A stretch of DNA of 64,000 nt from Anaeramoeba ignava. Taxonomy: Eukaryota; Metamonada; Anaeramoebidae. The stretch covers positions 17,501 through 81,500 of the forward strand of contig JAPDFW010000055.1 of NCBI GenBank assembly GCA_028826165.1. Direction: 5' to 3'. Positions 33,268 through 42,844 of this stretch are shown here, piece by piece. A program made the translations under genes and the position numbers. The notes under the pieces were generated by a model, which saw nothing but the letters and a program-made list of their open reading frames with translations, had not been told where the DNA came from and did no database searches. Position 1 is the stretch's first letter, and every line of letters starts with the position of its first letter.

Positions 33268-36200
33268 ATGAAAACAAAAATTAAAAAACTTGGTAAACAA
33301 AAACCAACAACACAAGATTTACAAGCAACAAAATATTTTGAAGAATATTTAAAAAGAATAGGACTTGATGAATCACAAGAAGAAAGAGAACAAAGAGAAA
33401 TTGTATTAGCTCAACTTAGTGAAATCTTTTCTCAATTTGTAAAAGAAGTTGCTTCAAAAAAAGTAAAATTAAAATTAAAATTCATTTATAAAATTAAAAT
33501 TAAAATTCATTTATAAAATTAAAATTAAAATTAAAATTAAAATTAAAATTAAAATTATAATTAAAATTAAAATTAAAATTAAAATTATAAATAAAATTAT
33601 TATTAAAAAAGAATCTCAGTTCTCAATTTGATGGACAAGGAAGTTCTTATATTTTTACTTATGGAAGTTATCGATTAGGTGTACATGATGCTGGTGCAGA
33701 TATAGATACTTTATGTGTTGCTCCTCATCATGTAACAAAAGAAGACTTCTTTAAAGTTCTTCCCAGAATTCTTTCAGAACGTTCCGAAGTTACTGAAATG
33801 ACTGTATTTCAAAAAAATTTCACAAAAAAACAAAAAAACAATTTATTTTTAAAATTCATTTTGTTGTTTTTGTTTTTGTTTTTGTTTTTTTAGCCTGTAG
33901 AAAATGCTTATGTGCCAATTATTAAATTAAAATTTTCAGGAATTTCTGTATCTTTTATTTTTTATTAAATTTCTATTTATAATTCATTTCTCAAAACAAA
34001 AACAAAAACAAAATGAATTTTTTTTTCCTTTTTTTAGATTGATTTAATTTTTGCTCAACTTTCATTAAGTGTAGTTCCGAGAAATCTTGATCTTTTAAAT
34101 GATTCCATTTTGCGGGGTGTTGATGAAAAAAGTGTTCGAGCTTTAAATGGTATTTATTCAAACTAAAAGAAAAGCTTTACATCTAATTTCCAATAAAAAA
34201 TTCAAATATTAAATATTTTAAAAAAGGATGTCGAGTTACAGATCAAATTCTAAAATTTGTCCCAAATAATGAAGCCTTTCGGACTACTTTACGTATTATT
34301 AAAAATTGGGCAAAACAAAGAGGAATTTATGGAAATGTTTATGGATTTCCCAGGTGGTGTTAGTTATGCAATATTAACAGCAAGAATTTGTCAACTTTAT
34401 CCTTATTCTTCAGCAAATTTTTTACTTCCAAGATTTTTTAAGTAATTTTTCAAAATTTCTCTTTTAAATTTCTTTTTTAAATTTCTTTTTTAGATTTTAT
34501 CAAAAATGGCAATGGCCAACTCCAATATCTCTTAATGAAATTAAAGAAAGTGTTCCTGGTCTTACTCATAGAGTTTGGAATCCAAAAGTAAATAATTCAA
34601 AATTCAAATTCAAAATTCAAATTAAAATCATAATATAAAATTAAAATCAAAAAAAACAAAAACTCAGAGAAATCAAATTGATCAAAAACATTTAATGCCT
34701 ATTATAACACCAGCTTATCCTGCAATAAATTCTACAGTCAATGTTTTTCGTTCATCTTTAACAGTAATTAAAAAAGAATTTCTTCGAGCATGCGATGTTT
34801 GTGAAAAATTTATTAATAATTGCTATGAAAAAGAACAAGTAAATCAGTTTTGTGATGAATTATTTGAAAAGTCTGATTTCTTTTTTCGATATAGAAATTA
34901 TTTGATGGTAACAGCATCAGGACCAGATCAAGAAACACATCGAAAATGGTAGATTAAAATTTAAAATAAAATTTAAAATTGAAATTAAAATTGTTTTTGA
35001 AATTCTTTTAGGAAAGGATTTATTGAAAGTAGATTGCGTACACTTGCAAGAAGTTTAGAATGTGAAGATATTTCATATATTCACTTATTCCCTAAAGAAT
35101 TTGATCCAAATATCGATACTAAACAACAAAATAACCAAAATGAAGAAAATAATTCAGCAAATAATTTAGAAAAAACAAAATCTTCTGAAAACAATTTATC
35201 AAATAATGATTTAAAAGAAGAAGAAAAAAAAGAAAATGAATCAAAAAATTTACAAGATTCAAATGATAATAAATCTAAAAAATCAGAAGAAGAAAAAGAA
35301 GAACCAAAAGTTACTTTTGAATGCTGTTGGTTTTTAGGATTAGAATTGAAAAAATCTCATATTGGAAATGCACTTCAACAAAGGAATATTAATCTATCTA
35401 AAAAAGTAACAATTTTTATCAATAAAACATTTTCAGAAGTTGAAGGAGAAATGAAAGGAATTGAACCTTTAGAAATTGTACATCTTAAAGCGTAAATTTT
35501 GAAATAATAATTTTAATTTAATTTTAATTTTAATTTTAATTTTAATTTTAATTTTAATTTTAATTTTAATTTTAATTTAAATTTTAATTTTAAATTTAAT
35601 TTTAATTTTAATTTTAATTTTAATTTTAATTTTAATTTTAATATTAATTTGAATTTTAATTTTAATTTTAATTTTAAATTTTAATTTAATTTTAATTTTA
35701 ATTTTAATTTTAAATTTTAATTTTAATAATAATTTTATAAATGAATTTAAATTTAAATTTTAAAATTTAAATTTTTATTTTAATTATAATTAGTTCTGAA
35801 CTTCCTCAATTCGTTTATGATGAAAAAGATTTAGAAAAATTAAAACAAATAAAAAGAGAAAAAATAAATAAAAGAGTTAAATCAAGACAGAAAAGTCATG
35901 AAAAAGAAACAAATGAAATCAAACCAGAAGAAATATCTTCTGAATTTTCAGATTTAAATAAAGAAAGTGAAAATGCAAATCAAGAAACTGAAAATATTAC
36001 ACAAAATATAAGTGATTTATCAAATAATTCAGACACTTCTCCACAAATGATTTTCATTGAAAATGATTCGAATAATGTAAATTTAAATAATTCTGATCAA
36101 GACAAAAACTTAGAAATGGATCAAAATCAAAATGGAAATCAAAATCAAAATTTAAATCAAAATGGAAATCAAAACCAAAACCAAAATCAAAATGGAAATC

Positions 36201-36717
36201 AAAATCAAAATCAAGATCAAAATGAAAATGAAAATGAAAATCTAAATCAAAACCAAAACCAAAATCAAAATGGAAATCAAAATCAAAATCAAAATCAAAA
36301 TTTAAATCAAAATCAAAATGAAAATCAAAATCAAAATGAAAATCAAAATTTAAATGGAAATCAAAATCAAAATCAAAATCAAAATCAAAATCAAAATGAA
36401 AATCAAAATCAAAATAAAAATCAAAATCAAAATCAAAATGAAAATCAAAATCAAAATCTAAATGAAAATGAAAATCAAAATGAAAATGAAAATCAAAATC
36501 AAAACCAAAATGAACAACAATCAATTCAAAATAATCACAAAATTGATAAAGTTCGCAAAGATTTACAAAATGATATTATTCATCTTCAAACTCCAAAAAT
36601 TCGTATTTAATTTTTTTATTATTTATTTTTTTGAAATTAAAATTTATTTTTTTAAATTTTTTAGCTAGAATTTCTCGAAGAAAAAGAAAAAAACAAAAAT
36701 TGAAAGTTAAGATTTGA
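33268..36717 (+). CDS. Poly(A) polymerase, one apparent frameshift
   Basis: Ten exons: 33268-33462, 33612-33803, 33894-33947, 34038-34149, 34227-34441, 34494-34587, 34668-34948, 35012-35491, 35794-36602, 36665-36717; about 827 residues. The catalytic domain has [19 protein letters not shown] (metal-binding Asp pair) and IDLIFAQL (third Asp), then [26 protein letters not shown], and an RNA-binding domain with [12 protein letters not shown]. It adds poly(A) tails to pre-mRNA in the nucleus. At 34349-34351 one extra C breaks the frame between VYGF and PGGVSYA, a conserved core loop; splice phases downstream fit only if that base is discounted. Exon 9 encodes a long Asn-Gln/Gly tail. The tiny last exon adds [14 protein letters not shown], a good nuclear localisation signal. 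The upstream ATG-like TTG at 33262 is not used. Confidence 0.92.
36112..36520 (+). repeat. Asn-Gln/Asn-Gly/Asn-Glu coding tract in poly(A) polymerase
   Basis: Hexamers CAAAAT, GGAAAT, GAAAAT and TTAAAT mix in one frame, giving a low-complexity tail of about 130 residues between the RNA-binding domain and the basic C-terminus. Confidence 0.9.
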
Positions 36718-37048
36718 AAAATTTACTTTTTTTTTTTAAAAAAAATCAAATGAAATTTGTTTTGATTTTGCTTTGTTTTTGATTTGTTTTGTTTTGTTTG
36801 AATAATTTAGTCTAGTTTAGAATTCGAAACAAAAGAAACAAAAGAAACAAAAGATAAAAAACAAAACAAAACAAAAAAACAAATTAGAAAGAAAAATAAA
36901 CTTGGAAATTTTTAGTTAACAATTAAATTAAAAAATTTTGGATTTTGGATTAAAAATAAAAATAAAAATAAAAAAATCTATTCCACTTTTTTTTTTTGTT
37001 CTTGTTTTTAATTTTGTTTAAGAAAAAAAAATTTATTTAAAATTTATT
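36718..37048. other. Convergent intergenic spacer, AT-rich
   Basis: Lies between two gene 3' ends. It holds short CAAAA/GAAACAAAA purine-type runs (36825-36890) and TTTTGATTTG runs (36755-36805), with no ORF or recognised element. Confidence 0.6.
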
Positions 37049-40000
37049 TTAAAATTTATTTAAAGCAATTATTAAATGACGAAGAGTTGGAATGACATTA
37101 ATAAGAAGAGGAAGAGAATCTAAAATATTAGTTGATTCAATATCTTGAGTAATCCAATTAATAACAGAAGAAAAATCTGAAGGATTTGAATGAAGAATAG
37201 CTTCCCAATCCATTTGTTGACCTTTTGGAATTTCTGAACGAACAAGATAATTAAGAGAAAGATACAATCCAAAAATAGAAATATATCCAATAACTGCAGT
37301 TCCTCGAGATAAAGGCATGAAATTGAACCAATAAAAAATCAAATTGTGGATTAATTGATTTAATTTTGCAAAATTTCGTTCTTTTTTTGATGCTTCTTCT
37401 ATAAATATTCTCCAAATTTCATTGAATTCTAGTGTGTAATCTTCCCATCTACTTGGTGTTCCTGGTGTTCTGATTGAATATTCAAATCCTTCAGGAGGTT
37501 TCCATTGAATTGTTAGTCGTGTTCCTTCCATTATATGATTTTCTCTTGTTGTACTTTTACATTCTGTTACAATCCAGAAGTCTTTCTTAATTATAGAATA
37601 AATATCAACAACATTTTTAGCCTCTTAAATTTAAAATATTTAATTTAATTTAATTTAATTTTAATTTGATTAAATTTAAAATATTTGATTTAATTTGATT
37701 AAATTTAATTTAATTTGATTTAATTTAATTTTAATTTTGATTTAATTTAATTTATACTTTCAACAAGTTTTTGTTCTTGAGGAGATAAATTAATCTGTTT
37801 TGCAATTTCCTTTTTCAAAATGTCAAAAGATAACTGGAAATAAGGATAATAGCGAATAACTTTACATTGGCCACTAATAATAGGAGTATGAGAACCAAAA
37901 CCTTCATTAAATTGCTTTTCTGTAAGCATATCAACCCAAAAAACAGGATCTAAAGGTTCGGAAATTTGTCTCCAACGAACACCAATATGGAAAAAATCTC
38001 TCCAATTAAAATCAATTTTTTTCTTATCATTTTTATAAATTTGAGAAAGAGTCTGTGCCATTTCAATTGCAGCGAGTCCAGCCATTGCTTGTTGTCTTTT
38101 GTTTGATAAAAAACCAGGTGTTTTCAGTTGGATTTTTTTACCAATTATTTTTGCCAATTCAAAAATTTTTTCGAAATTTTGATCAAATGAAAAATTTTGA
38201 TCTATCCAATTCTTAAAGCAATTTTCCTTTGTTTTTGAGTTGTATTTTGAGTAAATTTCTAAGGATTGCGGATTCATTCTTTTGCACCAAGCCTCTTTAA
38301 ATAAAGGATCAAAGTATTTGTCGAGATTAATGTCTGTAATTGCAGTATCAAGATTTTCATGATAATAATAAAGACTGTACAATTGATACCAAGAAATGTG
38401 ATTTGGATCCTTGAGTAAAATGAAGGAATAATCATTGAAAGCCGAAAGATATTTCCCGATTGCTTGGTAACAAACTGCTCTCCAATGACGAGATTCAATA
38501 TTTTCTGGATCTTGAGATAAGAATACAGATAGATATTGGATCGCTTGAGCATGATTTCCTGTTCCGTGATTTAAATATCCAAGCATTTGATATGCACGTG
38601 AATAATTAGGTTCGAATACAAGTAATTTTTGGAGAATATTCTCAACTTTTTCAGCTTCTCCAAGTTCTCGATAAACTTGAGCATAATTTATATAGCATTC
38701 TTTAAATTTGGAGTCTTGAACAAGTGCATTTTGGTATGCGATTGTTGCGTTTTCTGTATCTCCCATTGCCAAAAGTGAGAGACCTAAGAAATTCCATGCT
38801 AATTTGTGTTGAGGTTCTCTTGTTACTGTTTGTTGGAAATCATATCCTGCTCTTCGGTAATTTAGTTGTTTGTGATATACTAATCCCCGTTGATAATATG
38901 TGTCTGCTGTTCCTTTGATTTCTATTGCTTTGGTTAGATCTTTTATTGCTTCTGTCATTTCCCCTCTTGCATTTTGTGAAACTCCTCTTCTTTTCCATGC
39001 TTCATCACAGTTGTTATCAATTTCGATTGCTTTTGTGAAATTATTTACTGCCTTTTTAATATTTAATTTAATTTGAATTTGATTTTGAATTTGTATTTGA
39101 ATTAATTTTGAATTTGATTTTGATTTGAATTAATTTTGAATTTGATTTTGATTTTGAATTAATTTTGAATTTGAATTGAATTTGGATTTGAATTAATTTT
39201 GAATTTGAATTTTGTATTTGAATTTAATTTTGAATTTGGATTTGAATTTGAATTTGAATTTGAATTTGAATTTGAATTTGAATTTGAATTTGAATTTGAA
39301 TTTGAATTTGAATTTGATTTTGAATTTGAATTTGAATTTGAATTTGAATTTGAATTTGAATTTGAATTTGAATTTGAATTTGAATTTGAATTTGAATTTG
39401 AATTTGAATTTGAATTTGGATTTGAATTTGAATTTTAATTTGAATTTGAATTTGAATTTGAATTTGAATTTGAATTTGAATTTGAATTTGAATTTGATTT
39501 TGAATTTGAATTTTGATTTAATTTTGGATTTGAATTAATTTTAATTTTAATTAATTTTGAATTGATTTTGATTTGATTTTTGATTTGAATTAATTTTGAT
39601 TTGAATTTGTATTTGAATTTGGATTTGAATTTGAATTTGAATTTGAATTGAATTTGAATTTTGATTTGAATTTGAATTTGATTTTGAATTTGATTTTGAA
39701 TTTGAATTTGAATTAATTTTGAATTTGAATTTGATTTTGAATTTGAATTTGAATTTGAATTAATTTTGAATTTTGAATTTGAATTTTGATTTTAATTTTG
39801 ATTTTGATTTTGATTTGAATTTAATTTGAATTTTAATTTTGATTTGAATTTGAATTTGTATTTGAATTTTGGATTTGATTTTGAATTAATTTTGAATTTG
39901 ATTTTAAATTTGGATTTGATTTGAATTTAATTTTGAATTTGAATTAATTTTGATATTTGATTTTGATTTGAATTTTAATTTTGAATTTGAATTTGATTTT

Positions 40001-40939
40001 GAATTTGATTTTGATTTTCATTTAGATTTAAACAAACAGATTCTAAATCTCCAAGAAGTGCAAAAGCTGTTCCTCTCCCAAGATATGCTGCAATAACTTT
40101 ATCATTTTTTTGTAATAAATCTGTAAAAATCTCAATTCCAAGTGCATAATTTCCAGTATTAACATGATAATAACCAGTAGCTTTCAAAAATAAAATAATA
40201 AAACAATTAAATAAATAAAGAAAGAAAGAAAGAAAGAATTAAAATGTTGCTTTTTTTAAATCATTTTTATAAATAAAAATCAATCTAACCAATTTGTGAA
40301 TCAATTTGTTTTTTTCCAGTTCCATGATTAATAATTCCTTTTTGAGCAACAAAATCAATAACTGTTTTTCTTGAATTTTCTTTTTCCATTAAAGAAGATA
40401 AATTTTGATTAATATCTTCTATTTTAGGTTTTTCAAATTCAATTTGAACAGAATCTTCTTTTGGTTTTTGATTTGTTGAAATATTATTTTTTGAATCATC
40501 TTTTTGAGATAAAAGTAATAATTTCTGATATATTTTGGCGAATATTTTAATGTCTCCCATTTGAGTTAAACCTGTTTCAAATATTTGTTTTGCTTCATCT
40601 TTTCGATTTAATTTTATTAATGTTTTTCCATGTATTAAATAAGCTCTAAGATTTGAAGGATCTTCATTAATAGATTCAATACAATCATTAATACTTCTTT
40701 TATATAATTCCATTTTATAATTAACTAAAGCTCGATTTCTTTTTTTAATTTAAATTTGATTTTGATTTTAAATTAGATTTTAATTTTGATTTTTAATTTT
40801 AATTTTTGATTTTTTGCTTTTTTAAATACGATAAAAGAATTGATTTATTTGTATCATTTTCTTTAATTGTTTTTGTCAATTGTTTTAAAGCATTTGAATA
40901 TTTTTTATTAATAAAAGAAAAATTTGCTTCTAAATTCAT
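37049..40939 (-). CDS. TTC13/SRFR1-like tetratricopeptide repeat protein
   Basis: Five exons in transcription order: 40939-40830, 40738-40290, 40180-40038, 39051-37758, 37623-37049; 856 residues, close to animal TTC13 (~860). N-terminal TPRs begin at the exon 1/2 joint (SILLS-NRALVNYKMELYKRSINDC). After a linker a second TPR block runs from ATGYYHVNTGNYALGIEIF through AWKRRGVSQNARGEMTEAI, YYQRGLVYHKQLNYRRA and AWNFLGLSLLAMGDTENA. The C-terminal half has family-specific text: RWRQISEPLDPVFWVDML, GFGSHTPIISGQCKVIRYYP, and NFMPLSRGTAVIGY with PKGQQMDWEAIL. The biochemical role of this family is poorly known; the plant member SRFR1 is a regulator of immune responses. Exon 3/4 are separated by a 986-nt repeat intron. 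Confidence 0.85.
39060..40030. repeat. TTC13-like intron 3: (GAATTT)n hexanucleotide array
   Basis: The intron 39052-40037 is a GAATTT/GATTTT/AATTTT array on the plus strand, purest at 39240-39500. It starts and ends exactly within a phase-0 intron between GDLES and AVNNFTKA. Confidence 0.9.
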
Positions 40940-41272
40940 TTTTTTAAGAAAAAAAATAAAAGGAAAAAAATGAAAAAAAAACTTTCAAAAAATAAATAAA
41001 ATTTTTTCTTTTTGATTTAAATTTTAAATTAATTTTTCTTTTTAATTTGAATAAGCAAAAAAAAAATAATAAAAAAATATTTGTAAGAAAAATGATTTGG
41101 AAAAAAAATTGTTTTTGTTTTTGTTTTTGTTTTTGTTTTTGTTTTTGTTTTTGTTTTTGTTTTTGTTTTTGTTTTTTTGGATCAATTCAAAAGAAAAAAA
41201 TCCACAAATCTTTTTTCATTTTTTTCATTTTTTCTTTCAATTAATTTTTTTGATTAATTTTTTTAATTTTCA
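40940..41272. other. Divergent promoter region with (TTTTTG)n
   Basis: Serves two genes. 40940-40985 carries the T-run/CAT element for the minus-strand TPR gene. 41109-41177 is a pure TTTTTG hexamer array of about 11 units. 41211-41238 has CATTTTTTTCATTTTTTC for the plus-strand CitD-CitE gene. No ORF. Confidence 0.6.
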
Positions 41273-42451
41273 ATGTCAAAAGGTGATTGTAAAATCACAA
41301 TTAACTTTGAAACAGAAAAAAAAGAAGTTGAAATTGAAATAAAAATGACTGAACCAACATCGATTCCCAAAGAGAAAATACAACACATAACAGAGAATCT
41401 CCTGAATTTCTACAAAATCAAAGCATATGAAGTGAAAATAGAAGATTCAGGAGCACCTGAATATGCAATTGCATCACGAGTGGAATCGTTGGTTCGGAAA
41501 CACTTAAAAACACCATCAAACACTCCATATTTTGAAATCCCAACAGATCTAAACCCTCCAAAAAGAACACCTCTATTAAACACAAGAAGAAGTCTTTTGT
41601 ACATTCCAGGATCTAAACCGTACATGCTCGGAAAAAGCCCAACAACCGACGCCGATTGCGTTATATTTGATCTCGAGGACTCCGTCAGTTTTTCTGATAA
41701 GGATGTTGCTCGAATAATTGTTCGCAACGCGCTTCGTTGTCTTCCGTTCCAGGACGACAAGAATGGCAAAACTCTCGAGCGGATAGTCCGGATTAATCCC
41801 TTACCTCTTGGTGAAATGGACCTAGAATGCTTGGATTTCAAATACTTGCATGGTGTTGTCATTCCTAAATGTGAGTCTGAGAAAGATGTCCTTCGTGTTG
41901 AAGAGTTGATCTCCAAATCTGGAGTCAACCAAGTGCATTTGATGCCTTTGATCGAATCTGCGCTTGGTGTTGAAAATGCATTCAATATTGTGAATTGTTC
42001 CAAAAACATTGTCTCTGTCTCTATGGGACTGGAGGATTATACTGCAGACATGGGAATGGAACGATCCAAAACGGATCAAGAAAGTGAATGGGCAATGGCT
42101 CGTGTTAAAAATGCTGCTGCAGCTGCTGGAATACAGGCAATTGATACTGTTTATTCCAATTTCCGCGATAACGAAGGGCTTAAACAAGCTGCTTTGAAAG
42201 CAAAAGCATTTGGGTATATCGGAAAGCGCTGCATTCATCCTGCTCAAGTTCCTATTGTGAATTCTGTTTTTGTTCCGACAGAAAAGGAAATTGAGAATGC
42301 TCAGAAAATTGTTTCTGCTTACAATGAGGCTATTCAAAGAGGTGATGGTGTTGTTGTTGTTAATGATAAAATGGTTGATTTGCCTGTTGTAAAGCGTGCA
42401 AACAGAATTCTCTCTTTAGCCAAAGATGTGGGGCTTTTAGAGAAGAAATAA
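41273..42451 (+). CDS. CitD-CitE fusion: citrate-lyase gamma-like domain plus HpcH/CitE (CLYBL-like) lyase
   Basis: 392 residues, no intron. Residues ~4-82 resemble citrate lyase acyl-carrier subunit CitD (CKITINFETEKKEVEIEI at the start, DSGAPEYAIASRVESLVRKHL at the end, compare KGALDCVIRARVETA). Residues ~100-390 are a full CitE/CLYBL TIM-barrel lyase: TRRSLLYIPGSKPYML, VIFDLEDSVS (acid/metal residues), RIVRINPL, VVIPKCES, MPLIESALGV, SMGLEDYTADMGM, GKRCIHPAQVPIVNSVF. The reaction is probably cleavage or synthesis of a citramalyl-, malyl- or citryl-thioester. The CitD prosthetic-group Ser lies in an ESSD motif in bacteria; here the aligned stretch is MSKGDC, so carrier function is doubtful. 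Higher G+C than flanking DNA and the bacterial domain pairing suggest gene transfer. Confidence 0.85.
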   Translation: MSKGDCKITINFETEKKEVEIEIKMTEPTSIPKEKIQHITENLLNFYKIKAYEVKIEDSGAPEYAIASRVESLVRKHLKTPSNTPYFEIPTDLNPPKRTPLLNTRRSLLYIPGSKPYMLGKSPTTDADCVIFDLEDSVSFSDKDVARIIVRNALRCLPFQDDKNGKTLERIVRINPLPLGEMDLECLDFKYLHGVVIPKCESEKDVLRVEELISKSGVNQVHLMPLIESALGVENAFNIVNCSKNIVSVSMGLEDYTADMGMERSKTDQESEWAMARVKNAAAAAGIQAIDTVYSNFRDNEGLKQAALKAKAFGYIGKRCIHPAQVPIVNSVFVPTEKEIENAQKIVSAYNEAIQRGDGVVVVNDKMVDLPVVKRANRILSLAKDVGLLEKK

Positions 42452-42517
42452 GATAGTTTCCACTTTTTTTTTTTTTCAAATCCATTTTTTTTCAAATTCA
42501 TTTTTTTCATTTTTTAA

Positions 42518-42844
42518 ATGGATTTAAACAATGAGGATTCACATCAAATAAAATTTCAAAAAAATTCAAATAAAATTCCTTTAAATTCTCCTAATAAAAA
42601 AAATTTTGAATCAACTAAACAAATTGATCAAACTATAAATTTTAAAAAGAAAAAAAATTCTCAACAAAAAAAACTACAAATAAGAAAAAAAAAATGGAAA
42701 TGTTTTTGGAAGAATTTAATTAAAGCAAAATCAGAAAAACCTATAATGATATCTAGATATTATTTTACAAGAGGAATGATTATTAGTGATAAAAAAACAG
42801 AAAAAAAAGAAGGAAATGAAAATAAGAAATTGGATGAAAATTAA
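42518..42844 (+). CDS. Small basic protein of unknown function
   Basis: 108 residues, starting immediately after a CATTTTTTTCATTTTTTAA element, which supports the start. Very Lys/Asn-rich (pI clearly basic), with one less biased stretch, KCFWKNLIKAKSEKPIMISRYYFTRGM. No recognised domain, signal peptide or membrane segment. Its stop codon abuts the satellite array. It could be a genuine short gene or a chance ORF. Confidence 0.4.
   Translation: MDLNNEDSHQIKFQKNSNKIPLNSPNKKNFESTKQIDQTINFKKKKNSQQKKLQIRKKKWKCFWKNLIKAKSEKPIMISRYYFTRGMIISDKKTEKKEGNENKKLDEN

Noticed and set aside
41410-42337. Two long minus-strand ORFs opposite the CitD-CitE gene
   Set aside because: They overlap a clearly conserved enzyme and show no recognisable motif; their length follows from the higher G+C of that gene.
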